Shown one piece after another: positions 10,713 to 22,152 of a stretch of 64,000 nt of DNA. Origin of the DNA: Gyrodactylus bullatarudis (taxonomy: Eukaryota > Platyhelminthes > Monogenea > Gyrodactylidea > Gyrodactylidae); contig SSNU01000076.1 of the NCBI GenBank assembly GCA_012064415.1, forward strand, positions 30,523 through 94,522, written 5' to 3'. A program made the position numbers and the translations under genes. The notes under the pieces were generated by a model. It did no database searches and was not told where the DNA came from. It saw nothing but the letters and a program-made list of their open reading frames with translations. Numbering within the stretch: position 1 is the first letter of the stretch; the number at the start of each line of letters is the position of its first letter.

Positions 10713-11305
10713 AATCGGTCTCAGATTTTGAATGATTTTAGATGAAAAATCAAAAAAGTCATTTTTCGTTTTCCCAATCCCATACCCCTCCCCATGATTA
10801 ATCATGGGGTTGACCATTTGTACATACACACTATGTATTAGGCCTATTTGGCCAATTTTATATCGACGATATTTGATGTGGCCGACGCGAAAAGTTATTC
10901 CTGACTATCCCCACTATCTATAAAAAAAATTTCAGTCCGCTATGACATTCGGAAGAAGGTCCGGTTCAAACATGTTTGAGCTATATTTTTTGGATTTCAA
11001 ATATTTTACATCATACTACTCATGAGCATTTTTAGCGAGCAAAAAAATCGTTGAAAATTAAAAACGTTTTTTTGATATAAATTTTTGTTTAAATCTATCT
11101 CTATTCTATTTTCACCATTTGGCGTAAATTTGGATGATTAGTTAAATTATTCATCAAATCAAAATTTTTCTACATTAAATCGGTATCGATTGATAATTAA
11201 GTTTAGATTATATTAATGTTAACGATTTAACTCATACTTTCATATATTCCAATGATCGAATACCATATATTTTGAGATAATCGTCTCAGGATGAATTTTA
11301 ACTTT
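10713..11305. other. no gene seen
   Basis: AT-rich spacer without supportable gene; no inverted repeat recognised. Confidence 0.4.
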
Positions 11306-11352
11306 GTTTGTTTTCTCTAAACCTTCCTCATGAGTTTAGATCCTAACGAAAA
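11306..11352 (+). repeat. PLE 5' fragment (second copy of the MSLDPNE start)
   Basis: TTTTCTCTAAACCTTCCTCA followed by TGAGTTTAGATCCTAACGAA repeats 6350-6391 exactly. In copy A1 this lies directly after the ribozyme-like motif and includes the presumed start codon of a PLE frame. Here the ribozyme itself is absent. Confidence 0.7.
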
Positions 11353-11419
11353 GTTTAACTTTAATTCTCTCTAGTTCTGATTCATTAATAATAAAAGTCG
11401 CAAAGTTCAAGGATAAATA

Positions 11420-11779
11420 TTATTTATTTGCTTTTTCAAGTTTAAGCATTTTATTTAATTCTAAAAAATCATTCAATGTTGCATCATTGCTGAATTTATC
11501 CTTTCCTTCATCTGTAGCTCGAATGATAAGATTCCTCTTCCTAGCATCACAACCTCTTTCACTCGCGTTAGCAGCTATTTGAATAAACCTTTCAACACTT
11601 TGGTTGTTTGATGTTATTCCATCAAATCTGATTGGTGTTGATGAAGTTATATCATCAGGAATCAACAAGGGACGACAATAAATACTAGTATTAAATGAGA
11701 CCATTTCATGATAGGAATTTGCATCATCATCAATAATTGGCATCAGATAAGTTCTATCCCCGCGATAAGATTGAGCCAA
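11420..11779 (-). CDS. unrecognised ORF, possibly an exon
   Basis: A 119-codon frame starting MAQSYRGDRTYLMPIIDDDA and ending KLEKANK. Composition is that of a real soluble protein (mixed charge, no low complexity). I do not recognise the family. Its 5' edge abuts the PLE remnant that begins at about 11800, so the gene may have been interrupted by that insertion, or the frame may belong to an element. No partner exon was identified. Confidence 0.4.
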   Translation of the reverse strand: MAQSYRGDRTYLMPIIDDDANSYHEMVSFNTSIYCRPLLIPDDITSSTPIRFDGITSNNQSVERFIQIAANASERGCDARKRNLIIRATDEGKDKFSNDATLNDFLELNKMLKLEKANK

Positions 11780-11799
11780 GATTTCTCATAGTATTTATT

Positions 11800-13994
11800 A
11801 CAATGTGTTCCCAACAGACGAAATATGAACCTAGAAATAGACCTCGGGTTCGAATTATTCTACAACTCAAAAATCTCACTGCTTCCACTAAACAACTCCG
11901 TGAAAGATTCAACATAGTCCTTAATGATGCCAGGGTCCAAACAACAGAAGATTGATTTTCCATTCTAACAGCTGCCCACTACTCCGCAACAATCCTAACG
12001 TGCTGATCTCAGATCTGGGCAAAGGCTCAGGAATCGATATACTGAACGCTGATGAATACTAGCGGAAGGGAAGACTACTCATCAGTGATGTCCGGATGTT
12101 CAGACAGCTCGACGGTTCCTAGCCTCAATAAACAGGAAAATTGACTTCTTAATTGTAAAGAAATTCATGTCCGAAAAGACAGCCAATAGCATACGTTCGA
12201 ATGGTTCTGGAATATGTCTTCTTTACCTCCTACCGCAGATCCAAAGGGTACCGATGACTTGAAATTTCGTCCTATCCTGGACATGACGCCAAGTCCACAA
12301 CACGGTCTAGTTCAATGGTTGGCCGACGCTTTGAAATTATTGAGAGATCGTCTATGTCCACATTCGGTTGTTAATGTTTATGATTTTCTTTCCAGACTCA
12401 GAAACAAAAATCCGTTCACTGGCCAGATGGTCTCCTTTGTCGTATCGTCCCTCTTCACCAATGTTCCCCTCAAAGAAACTGTTGACTTCATACGAATGAA
12501 ACTCTCTGAGCACCCAGAATTGATCAAGAGTGAGGACCCTCCAACCATTCCAATGACAGCTGATGAGATTTGCTCCCTCATTTTCATGACGGTCCAAAAC
12601 ATAGACTTCAAATTTGATGGATCTTATTTCCGGCAGTAAGACGGTGTCGCTATGGGAACTCCCCTGGGTCCGATCTTGGCTGATATATTCCTGGCGTCTA
12701 TAGAATCAACTAAGATGACTAGTACAATCAATGAGGCCCACCTATATTTACGCTACGTTGATGATACATTCCTCTTGTTGAAAGAAGAAAAAAATCCAGC
12801 TGAATTACTATCAGAACTTAACCAAATGCATCCCAGATTGAAGTTCACGATGGAGAGAGAAGCCAACAACAAGCTGAACTTCCTCGAAAAATGCCCAAGC
12901 ACCGAAAGCTTCATCTCGAGGATATACAAAAAACCTGTTATCCCTACGCAGTACATGCCATACACCAGTTTTAGTCCTATCGAAACCAAAAGAGGCCTTG
13001 TGAGAAGCGAATTCTTGAAGATCTACCGTGTAGTTTCAACCCATCTCCAGGACTTCAATCCTCAAAAACAAACTGTCGAAACTCACGTCAGAAACTTTTC
13101 CAGGGTACAAAATACGGTTCCTGCCTAAAACAACCAAATTGTTGAACGACCGTAATAAGGATCCGGTCCATTGGCTCAAGAGAAAAGGTGTAGTGTATGA
13201 GTTCAAATGTTCCTGTGGTCAATCCTACATTGGCATGACAATAAGAACAGTATCAGCGAGGATCAAGGAACACCTTACTCCTAGTAATGACCGCTCTTCC
13301 ATCCAAAAGCATATCCGGCAAATCAAACACTCGGCAGGGATAGAAAACTTCAGGATACGCTACACAGCGGATCCTAAGCTCAGCAAACCACGCTTACAGA
13401 AGGTTCTGGAGAGGCCAAACTAGTCAACGAAGAGTTACCCTCGTTATGCGCCCAAAAGATATTAGGTAGAAAGTCAGGCTTTACGGGAGTAAATTTCCAC
13501 AAAGCATCCAAGACGATCGAAAAGATTGCAAGGATAACCGAAAGACCGATCGAGAGACAGCAACAGAACAGTGATTTGAACCCGAGTTCAGTAAATGCAC
13601 CACAAAACTCAACATCAGTTGATACTACAACATCTGAAAACGGTCCAATTTTCACATCAACTCAAAAAGTTTCTTCTAATGATGGCCTAACAACTGGATT
13701 GATCGCAGCTCAAACCTCAACATTAGTTGATAATGACACTCCCTCTAGTTGTAAAACCTCAATTGAAACTACTATCTCTAATAGTTCCCTCCCCCCAGCA
13801 ACCAAAAAGACTTTGACACCCATGATGATCGTATGAGGTATTTCTCTCAACCAGAAACAGAAGCCCCCACGCCATCGCGGAAAAAGAATCTATCGGTTTC
13901 CCCCAAGAAACCAAAGGGAAGAGGAAAGCATAGAGGAAGAGTATCATCCAGTATCCAGACAATAGATGCATTCTTCACTGCCCCTAAGAGATGA
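11800..13994 (+). pseudogene. Penelope-like element: RT, GIY-YIG and basic/PIP-like tail
   Basis: Near full-length PLE reading frame broken by stops and shifts. Segments in order: N-terminal region (NNPNVLISDLGKGSG... about 11975-12160); RT fingers/palm 12214-12639 with FRPILDM and MVSFVVSSLFTNVP; 12652-13128 with GTPLGPILADIF, the catalytic LRYVDDTFLLL, and LNFLE. In motif A the catalytic Asp of the usual SFDVxSLFTN is Val, so the RT is dead. 13139-13423 is GIY-YIG (VVYEFKCSCGQSYIGMTIRT). After a shift, 13424-13836 is a Ser/Thr-rich linker, and 13833-13994 is a basic tail ending SSSIQTIDAFFTAPKR. Partial direct repeats flank it (10214, 14158). Confidence 0.9.
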
Positions 13995-14157
13995 ACACCC
14001 TCTACTCCCATTGATCAGAACTATACCTTTTGCATGTCATTTTGAGAGAAAGTGTTGAACAAACTGCTAGATAATTATAATTGTTTTCATTATAAAGATA
14101 TACAAAATGAAGTATAAGTAGTGTAATTATATAGAAGTATATGTACAACAGTCTATC

Positions 14158-14245
14158 CTGATGTATAATTAATGGTATGACGGATCAATTATCAATACTG
14201 TGACTAAAAAAACTCAAATCAAAAAGAAAGTTTATAATTCAATCC
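14158..14245. repeat. direct repeat, copy 2
   Basis: About 80% identical to 10214-10296, same orientation, 165 bp after the end of the PLE frame. Just before it, GTTGAACAAACTGCTAG at about 14053 is shared with 37687-37704 downstream of another element ORF. Confidence 0.6.
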
Positions 14246-14292
14246 GAGAGGATTATTTATTATATTAAATCTTGTTTATTCATTATAATACG

Positions 14293-14514
14293 TCAATATG
14301 TACGGCACATTGAGAAATTGTAGCTGGGAATATCTTGTTCAGTCCCAATTTCTAAAATTCTCATGTTGCATTCACATTTTGGAAGATCACCAGTTCTTGT
14401 ATAATCAATAATTTCCTCCTCTTGGTAGGGGTAAATCATTTCTAGTACGAACCCAACGGTAGGCTGTGGAATAAGGAGCATCAGACATCTTGGCATATTC
14501 CCTTCAGTTACCAC
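14293..14514 (-). CDS. unrecognised ORF, possible terminal exon
   Basis: A 73-codon frame ending IPSYNFSMCRTY. An alternative frame over the same bases reads MSDAPYSTAYRWVRTRNDLP, which looks like a Trp-rich repeat, so the true frame is unclear. No family recognised and no partner exon found. Low confidence that it is a gene. Confidence 0.25.
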   Translation of the reverse strand: MVTEGNMPRCLMLLIPQPTVGFVLEMIYPYQEEEIIDYTRTGDLPKCECNMRILEIGTEQDIPSYNFSMCRTY

Positions 14515-15440
14515 CGTTCCTTTACAAGGCCAAAACTTTTTTTCTCACATTCTCATCATGTTATGTCATCTTTCACTATCGTAGTAGACACAATGTACCT
14601 AAAAAGTTTGAAAAATTAGTTAAAAATTTTAATCAGAGTGAGTTTAACATTTGACCTTAAAAATTTACGTTGAGACATTCTGTGCCACCCTTCCACACTA
14701 GAGCACTGCTTTTTTTAAAGGATTTTTCTAACTCGCAGAAGTGTGTTCGATTCCTAAAGATAAACTTAAACCTATGTTTTAAAAAGCTCAAATATTTCTA
14801 TATTCCGAGTCAGATTTTAAAAACTTAATTATATTGCTAAAATAAGAAAAATAATTTTGTCGCCTTGGTTTAAGAGGTATCGTATCTATCGTATTATTTA
14901 TCAGCTAAAAAGTTCAGATCTCAGCACGATTAGATTTTGAATTCAATTCTTATGAATACAGTCTTATGTACCGATACATCCTTTCACTTACAACATTCAT
15001 TTCACATTATTTTTATTTAAAAAAACATTGAACTACTAATATTTTTTTCTGTATAAACTCTGTATAAAAATATTTTGTAATTATTGTAGTGCTCCATATG
15101 ATTTTGCTTTCAAAGACGCATCTTTGTAATTACCTGAATATACCGTTTTCGATAAGTTTTTAGTACATTTTGTGCATATAGACTAGTGTATATTATCCAT
15201 GGTGTACCCACGTGATGAAACAAATTAACCTCCATTGCTTTTATTGGTTGATAAGGATCGAGTACAAAATAGTTTATAATTTTACATTGTTACTTTAAAG
15301 TTGTATTGTTAAATAAATAAGGTTTTTTAAAGGAGTAATCTTTGGTTGTAGGACATTCATACTGAGAATCTTCAAAAGAATTTTGATAATTTCAATTTTT
15401 ATTTGGTGAACATCTTCTCAATTCAATTTTTAAATAGCCT
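14515..15440. other. no gene seen
   Basis: AT-rich spacer. A weak tRNA-like pattern at about 14880-14960 was rejected. No reading frame resembles a known protein. Confidence 0.4.
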
Positions 15441-15465
15441 TTGATTCATTTTAAGATATTTTTTT

Positions 15466-16530
15466 TATCGGCTAAAACCATTCTCTTCTTCAACTCGTGG
15501 GACATTTCAGTCATTTCTGGATATTCCTTCAAGAATTTTGTTATGAATTCCTCATGTTTTCTCTGAAAATAGATGAAAATCGTCTTGATGTTGACTTACT
15601 GAGTGATTACTTTGACTAGTATATTCATTCAGCAATTCATGCATAGTTTTAAAGGCTTTAACTTTCCTTTTCTAAAAGAATTAGCACACCAGTATGGTAC
15701 CTTTCTTTGATTTTCCCTATACATTTGAGCTTTGGAATCATTAACTCTCATTATTTTGTCAAATGTTGATTTTAATTCTTCTTTATCTATATCTCTTAGT
15801 TTCGAATTGACCATAAATTCATTGAGTCTCTCTTGACAAGATATTCTCGTGGTTGAAATTGAAATCTCGTCTGGTTCAGTTCCATTATCAGCATATCAAT
15901 AAACGTAGAATATGACTCTGCTATATTTTTTATTTCCAAATCTGCTTTTTCCTGACAATTTAATACAGATATTAGAAAACATAATTAATCACTTTTTCTG
16001 TTCTCAATTGATCTCGGACGAATTCTTCTGCAGTATGCTTGAAGAGTGTAAACAAAGTTTTTTGCTGTTCTTCGTCCAAGATTTTTTCGATTGCGAGTTT
16101 TTTGATGTAATCTTTAATTAATAGCCCCAAGTTGGTAACAGCTGGGAGGTTTTCCTCAATCTATGAATGAATAGGAACATTACAAACCCTCCTCTTGAGT
16201 GGACCATCATTGACCATATTTTGAAGTGCTTCGTCATCCTAAATATTAGAAAATATGAAAAAGTTTTATGCTTAAAAATTCAAACTACTGAACTTTTCGG
16301 TGTTCATTTTTCAAGAATTCCTTACTGATATCTCCATTGAGACCTTTACTTTCAAGTTTTAGTTTATTCAATGGTTTTTCGATTAGATTATTCCAATTTT
16401 TTGCTGTATTTTCCATCTCAGTTGAGGCACCCATCTGAAAAATAAAATTTTTAAGATGGCGTGCTACTTCGAATTGTCGTTTGAATTCGTCAAATATTTC
16501 ATCAGATACCGACTTTTTCTTGTGGGTCTA
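15466..16530 (-). pseudogene. partial copy of the GBP/atlastin-like GTPase C-terminal region
   Basis: Minus-strand exons resemble the helical C-terminal region of the gene at 25846-28765. 15565-15466 gives FITKFLKEYPEMTEMSHELK, parallel to VSRFLERYPDMAEIGDKLL. About 15660-15620 gives MHELLNEYTSQ, parallel to MHELLTEYSKK. 16170-16000 gives a helix ending RDQLRTEKV, parallel to LGTLRANEKV. Introns are short. No GTPase domain is found upstream (16560-17590 has none), so this is a 5'-truncated duplicate. Some exon frames contain stops; it is probably a pseudogene, though a short expressed form cannot be excluded. Confidence 0.65.
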
Positions 16531-16559
16531 AAAACTTTAAACTGCATTGAAAAACATTG

Positions 16560-17590
16560 GCTACAAAGCAATCAATGATTTGGATCCAAAAGACTCGAAA
16601 TAGGTAAAAAATCGAAAAATCCAGATTCGAAATCAGCATAAAATATTGAAATATCTCATTGGAACCCATATATTTTAGGAGATGAAAGCAGAAAATTTAA
16701 TCAAAGATTTGAAAAAAAATATTTTTTATTTTGACTGCAAATTTTAGCGAGTTATTTTTCTCAAACCCACTTAAAGGACCCATCATTTGATTCAAAATTT
16801 TACATAAAAATCTTAATTATTTTTGTAAAAAGCCAATTTAGAAAATGTTTCTATTACAAATTTCCCCCTCTGAAACTGAGATTGAATCATCTTATTATTG
16901 ATATCAGGATTATGAGACCAGATTTGGAATCAGCACAAAAATTTGAAGAACCTAATGAAGACCTTAGAAAAAGTTTTGTAATCATTCTCTATATTAGATA
17001 GAGTACATCTAAATCCTGTGGTGTACCCCTAGGGTTTTCTAACTAATGAATAGTCCACATAACCTATTTTTATTTACATTTCCAATTACACTTACTATTT
17101 TCTGATCCATGATTAATAATAACGATTGAACTGAACTCTTCTTGAATACTCATGTGCTTCTAAGTGAAGCAGAAGAAATCTATATAATTTATAATAGATG
17201 TAATAAATCTGCTCGCTTTCTTTGCTACCTCTGACAGTACCTATTTTATATTTTTTTAACTTAAAATATATCTTTAACTTGAGTAATGAAAAAATATTTT
17301 CAAACCCTTGATTAAGTTAGATGACTATTTTTACAATAAAACTCATTATTTCTCTCCAGATAGCCAGGAATAAATGAGTTATTGAAATAAAACAAATCCA
17401 AGTTTGGCCATTTTACGAATTACGAAAATGCCAAATTTGAGCTCAAAACTTTTAATTGATTGATTGAAACATTTATGCTGCAACAGGTATTCATTTTCAA
17501 TCCTGAATTATTGTACTAACTCTCCTTGTTAGATATATTTAATAAATGGTAAATTAAACGTAATTTTTGATTCTTGTAAAATACTTAATT
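16560..17590. other. no gene seen
   Basis: AT-rich spacer upstream of the truncated GTPase copy. I searched it for P-loop-containing exons (GxxxTGKS) and found none. Confidence 0.5.
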
Positions 17591-17806
17591 AAGATGAAAA
17601 TGGGAATTTATGAATTCTACAAAATTCTCAATTTTTTCATCAAAGAATCAAATTTGATCAAGAATTTCTGAAATCTAGATCATGGAGAAAAAATATTTAT
17701 CGATTTTTTTGTCATATTGTGGTCTTATAATCGAAAATTTAAATTCGATTTATTGATGAAAAAATATGAGAATTTTGTAAAACTCATAATTTCCAATCTC
17801 CATCTG
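17591..17806. mobile_element. 216-bp MITE, AAGATG family
   Basis: Arms starting AAGATG...GGGAATTTATGA and sharing TTACAAAATTCTCA...TTTTTTCATC face each other (17591-17642 and 17756-17806). The same arms bracket 43100-43491 in a THADA intron and, in diverged form, 7263-8005. No coding capacity. Confidence 0.75.
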
Positions 17807-17941
17807 TAACTAGCTTTATGTTTTGCTCTGTCTGGTACCTGAAAATGTCCTAAAACTTGAGACCCTTATTGATCACAAATTTTTATTTTTCAACTTGTAA
17901 TTTAAATTTTTAATGAAAAATTTATAGATTTTCATTATATA

Positions 17942-19467
17942 GTGGTCGACAAAAAAAAAGTTTTCACCAAAAATCCTTATATTTCAAGTTATCCAATATG
18001 CTAGAAAATTAAAACATACATCAATCGAAAGAGAAAAAAATTTACTATTCGGTCATAAAAACAGATTTAATAAAAATTCATTCATAAACTTAAAAATACA
18101 AATTTACGTTTTTTCATTAATTTGTAAAACGACAAAATAAAGTTTTCAGTTATATATAAAGCTATTTCTGATCTAGAGAAACTTTCATTTTGTCAAAACT
18201 AAATTTTACTTCAATTTTAGCTTCAAAACTTTAGATTTTTCATATTTTGAAATTAATTGCTAATTGATGATACCTAATAGAGCTAAAAATTCAAAACTCT
18301 CTGCATTGGAGAGGGAACGAGCTATTGAGCTCAAGCAAGAGGGTTTCAGTCATAGAAGGATTGCTAAAACTCTCGGTTGTTCTTTTACCTCAATAAACAA
18401 CCTTTTCAAGACCAAAGAATCAGTAAAATTCAAAGAAAGAAGGGGAAGAAAGGCAATCATACCGAATTGCCTCAAAAATAAAATCAGATATGCAGCTGTA
18501 AAAAACAAAAGAACTGCTCGTCAAATTAAAGATGAACTTAATTTAAAAGCCAACGTTCGTACAATTCAGCGTTACCTCAAAAGTAATGTTAAATTATCTT
18601 GGGGGAAGGCTTACAATGTTCCTAATCTAAAAACTGACGATAAGGTTGCAAGGAAAAATTGGGCAGTGGATAAAATTGTCGAGAGCATGGATTGGAGAAA
18701 AATAATATTTTCAGATGAGAAAAAATTCAATTTGGATGGGCCTGATGGTTTAAATCTGTCTTGGATTGATAGGAATCATCCGAAACCAACCCGTGTCAAA
18801 CGTGGATTTGGAGGTGGTAGTGTTATGGTCTGGGGAAGTATCACAAATGATGGAACTGGTAATTTGCATATTGTGAATGAGAAGCTGAATTCAGTTTCAT
18901 ATCAGAATTTATTAGAAACCCAATTAACTCCTTTTAAAGAGGAAATCAAAAACATGGGTCTTGTATTTCAGCAAGATAATGCACCTTGCCACAGATCTAA
19001 GTCAACCTTAAATTGGTTTAAGGAGCAAGGAATTGAATTATTACCTTGGCCTGCAAGAAGTCCTGATTTGAACCCGATAGAAAACCTTTGGGGAATTCTA
19101 GCGCAAAAAGTTTATGCGAACGGTAAACAATATTCAAATAGGACAGAATTAATCGAATCAATTTTGGTCGAGTGGAATTTAATTGGAATCGAAACAGTAA
19201 AAAATCTGTACAATTCTATGATGAAAAGGTGTTTAAATGTTGTTTTATGCGAAGGGAATTTCACAAAATGAATCTGAAAACTTTATTTTGTCGTTTTACA
19301 AATTAATGAAAAAACGTAAATTTGTATTTTTAAGTTTATGAATGAATTTTTATTAAATCTGTTTTTATGACCGAATAGTAAATTTTTTTCTCTTTCGATT
19401 GATGTATGTTTTAATTTTCTAGCATATTGGATAACTTGAAATATAAGGATTTTTTTTTGTCGACCAC
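17942..19467 (+). mobile_element. Tc1-like transposon with IR/DR termini
   Basis: A complete element bounded by TA dinucleotides (17940-17941 and 19468-19469). The inverted repeats (17942-18149 and 19274-19467) are identical over 194 bp apart from a 14-bp deletion in the outer part of the right one. Each left-hand repeat carries an outer GTCGACAAAAA...GTTTTCA motif and an inner ACGACAAAATAAAGTTTTCA motif, the IR/DR arrangement of Sleeping Beauty-like elements. The outer right motif has lost its GTTTTCACC half. An intact transposase lies inside. Near-identical arms mark a recent insertion. Confidence 0.95.
18264..19271 (+). CDS. Tc1-type DD34E transposase, intact
   Basis: 335 aa, about the normal length for Tc1 transposases (~340). 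It cuts and pastes the surrounding element at TA sites. N-terminus: first helix-turn-helix (residues ~10-55, LSALERERAIELKQEGFSHR RIAKTLG), a GRK-type linker (RRGRKA), second helix-turn-helix (~70-115). Catalytic domain: IIFSDEKKFN (first Asp), QQDNAPCH (second Asp), SPDLNPIENLWG (Glu), with 34 residues between the second Asp and the Glu. The GGGSVMVWG glycine block is present. No stop or frameshift. Translation from the first ATG of the frame; MIP start follows the inner repeat by ~115 bp. Could be enzymatically active. Confidence 0.95.
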   Translation: MMIPNRAKNSKLSALERERAIELKQEGFSHRRIAKTLGCSFTSINNLFKTKESVKFKERRGRKAIIPNCLKNKIRYAAVKNKRTARQIKDELNLKANVRTIQRYLKSNVKLSWGKAYNVPNLKTDDKVARKNWAVDKIVESMDWRKIIFSDEKKFNLDGPDGLNLSWIDRNHPKPTRVKRGFGGGSVMVWGSITNDGTGNLHIVNEKLNSVSYQNLLETQLTPFKEEIKNMGLVFQQDNAPCHRSKSTLNWFKEQGIELLPWPARSPDLNPIENLWGILAQKVYANGKQYSNRTELIESILVEWNLIGIETVKNLYNSMMKRCLNVVLCEGNFTK

Positions 19468-19469
19468 TA

Positions 19470-19735
19470 TATTCTCATGCAACCTAAACCTAATTTTTAT
19501 TTTCAACAATAAGAGAAAAATATAAAATTAAGGAATACCTATTCATAAACGAATTAAAGTTTGTATCATACAAACTGGTTGTTTACAATATAAACTTCAC
19601 ATTATCGCGTATTTTCTTTCTCACAGCCTTTCATGCCCTCTCTCAACTGATAAAAATGGAAGTATATGAGGTTAGAGAATATTTTGATCAAAACGACAGA
19701 ATCAGATTCACTGCAATTTTCAATTCATCAAGATC
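19470..19735. other. short spacer
   Basis: Host sequence between the Tc1 element and the hypothetical gene on the minus strand; nothing recognised. Confidence 0.4.
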
Positions 19736-19739
19736 TTGA

Positions 19740-20865
19740 TTACAGGTCTAGGATTCGTACCGCTTCATTTGTTTTCAGCTCTTCTCTTTGGTTGCACTCA
19801 AATAAAAAATAGACTATTTCAAGTTTTAAACATTTAAGCATCTCATGCGTTGAATATCCGACTTCGAGTTGTAAATATTTCATATAATCCTCAGAGTTTA
19901 AGCTCTCTTCCTTCGCAAGTTGATCTTTGAATCTTGAAAATCTGTTTTTCAAATCCTCTCATTCAATGAATTCCAACATGATAGCGATCAATTGCTCCAT
20001 TTTATCATGATATCTTTCCATTATTTTTAATAAATGTTGGTAAAAATGTGCATGAGTTTCGTTACAATCGATAAATTTTTTCATGGTTCCAATTAATAAT
20101 GAATCAGTCCCAAGAATAGGATATTTTTCTGCATCAAATGCACAAACCTTCTTGCATATTCCAGATTGATTCAGAAACTGTCCATATACCTTGAATATCT
20201 TTTTATAACTTTCTTGATAACTCATATAAAAGTTTTCTTTATTCCAATGTTGTTTCAGTAATTTTTCCAATAACGCGTACTCATAAGTTGCCAGATAGCA
20301 CAACTTTAGCATATCATGATCAGAGAAAGAGGATAGGTTTATTTCTGGAGGAAATTCATCGCAGTATCTTATCTTTTCATCGTATATGTAGTCTATCATC
20401 TGCTGGAAAGGATCTTCCAGAAAAATATCAGGAATTTCTTCTTTCTCGATTATTACTATAGGTTCTTTTGAGTATTCGAAAAGTGTTCCTGAAATGACTT
20501 TTCTCACAAAAGTTTTTTCATTTACAGGTTCTATACATTGAACCAATTCTTTATCATTAGCAACATCACCTATTGATTCTACAGCTACATCATCTCCAGG
20601 TTTATTTTTAACATTAAGATGAACTAGTCCGGACTCATAAGTCATATCAGCTGATGATTCTACAGCTAAATCTTCTCTTAATTGCAAATTAGCATGTTGA
20701 GCTAGACCGCCATAAGTACTATCTGATGTATATTTGTGAAAAATATTGAAGCATGAGGTTGTACTCTCACTTTTGGACCAATTTAGGTTTGATGGTTTTC
20801 TCTTTAATTTATTAAGTTCTGAAGATATACATGTAGAAACAGAACTTTTTCTCCTTTTAGTTGCT
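19740..20865 (-). CDS. hypothetical protein gene with an internal TGA
   Basis: A long minus-strand frame runs from about 20865 to a TGA at 19959-19961, then continues in the same frame for 72 codons to 19740. The N-terminal part has two imperfect ~25-residue repeats (LREDLAVESSAD / GDDVAVESIGD). The centre reads PFQQMIDYIYDEKIRY ... DMLKLCYLATYEYALLEKLL, which looks like the second half of a BTB fold; this is a weak inference. No start ATG is near the beginning, and TATATCTTCAG at about 20825 is a possible splice acceptor, so an upstream exon is likely. The TGA may be the true end, a recent nonsense mutation or read through. Confidence 0.5.
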
Positions 20866-20979
20866 CCATTAGGTTACTTATTCATTTTTTATGAGATACA
20901 AAAAGTTAGAAATGAGATTTTATTTCGTAATCATGACGCATTTAATGATTTTCAAGTCTGTAAACTATTTGTCTGACTA

Positions 20980-21480
20980 CAACTTCATATCACTGATAAT
21001 TATTACTTCTAAGTTGTGTTCAAAATCGAAAGGATCTTGGCCTCATTTATGACTACAAGGTCAGTATGAAACCCCATGTTAATGAGATTCTGAAATCCCA
21101 AAGATATTCCCCATATCTGATCACTAAATTTATAAACTGTTCTCAACTCAAAATTCGAATATGGAGCATTTAAAACTCATCAATCAAGAAAATAAAACAA
21201 ATTCAATACAGATTTCTAAAATCTTGTTTCAGCCCCTTCAGCTATAGATTCTGTAGTACAGAAGTTGTCTCGCCAAACGGCAAGTTTTTCTTCAGACGCT
21301 ACCAACACTGCTGTTAATTAATCATTTTCCAATCTTAATCTATTTTAATTCATGGTTTAAGCACCCACGAACAGCCGACCAATGAAATCATACATAAGTT
21401 TAGAGAAAATCAAATAAAAAAGGCATGTATTTGGTGCTCTATTGATGAATTTTTCAAAAGCGGAGATTCGAACTAGATCG
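20980..21480. other. no gene seen
   Basis: AT-rich spacer between the hypothetical gene and a gypsy relic. No supportable feature; the upstream exon of the hypothetical gene may lie here. Confidence 0.35.
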
Positions 21481-21588
21481 TTAGATCATATTAAAGCTGG
21501 CATAGTTAACTTCAAGATCATATGCTTTAAGAATAGAAATGCAAAGAAGATTGAGCTTAATGATTTTTGGGAAGATCTTTTCATGTTC

Positions 21589-21960
21589 TCACTTTGAAAT
21601 TGTTGCAGAAAGCCCAGACATCGTAACGGAAAATTTAGAAAATTTGGATGATGCAGTAATGAAAATGTCGTCAAGATAACAGATTGTGTCAGTAAATTCA
21701 TTCAAAATTTGATCCATAAGTTGTTGAAAAATACCTGGAGCTGTTTTGATGCCAAATGGAAGTCTTAAACATTTGTAAAGATCCCACGGAGTATTTATAG
21801 ACAGCAATTCTTGACTATCAGGATCCATTTCAATGTTAGTATAAGCATTTTTCAAATCCAATGTGGTAAAATACTTTTGGGGTTTCAGATGTGTGGGTGA
21901 AGGAGAAATTCTTCATCAACAGGTATAAACCTAATTTGTGTGTTCAAAAGAACTATTCGT
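21589..21960 (-). pseudogene. Ty3/gypsy-type reverse transcriptase fragment A
   Basis: Minus strand 21861-21640 encodes DLKNAYTNIEMDPDSQELLS then LRLPFGIKTAPGIFQQLMDQ and the catalytic YLDDIFI box, with FTTLDLKNAY just upstream in a shifted frame. These are motifs A to C of gypsy-class RT. RNase H and integrase are absent nearby and the frame changes after the YLDD box, so it is a short relic. Confidence 0.85.
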
Positions 21961-22152
21961 TTAATCTTCAACTACCGTGGCCTATGTGAGCTTTTTCTCT
22001 TCACTGTTGCTATTTATTGAAGAGTTTTTGGCGTTTTTCAGCTTACATTATATTCCTATTTCCATTCATGATTCTTATATTCTTTAATATTTACTATTTC
22101 TTTCAAAATTTGTAAATTATTATTTTTCATTCAAATTTAACTTTTATCATTT

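Noticed and set aside
12050..12105. CTGATGA and CTCATCAG pair in PLE copy 2
   Set aside because: Both fall in codons of the RT N-terminal region (LNADEY ... LLISDV) and lack the GAAA box.
14870..14965. tRNA-like arrangement (TGGTTTAAGAGG and TTTTGAATTCAATTC)
   Set aside because: Box sequences deviate from A/B box consensus and no acceptor stem pairs.
20746..20976. 76-codon plus-strand ORF
   Set aside because: Lies antisense to the upstream part of the hypothetical gene frame and has no recognised motif.
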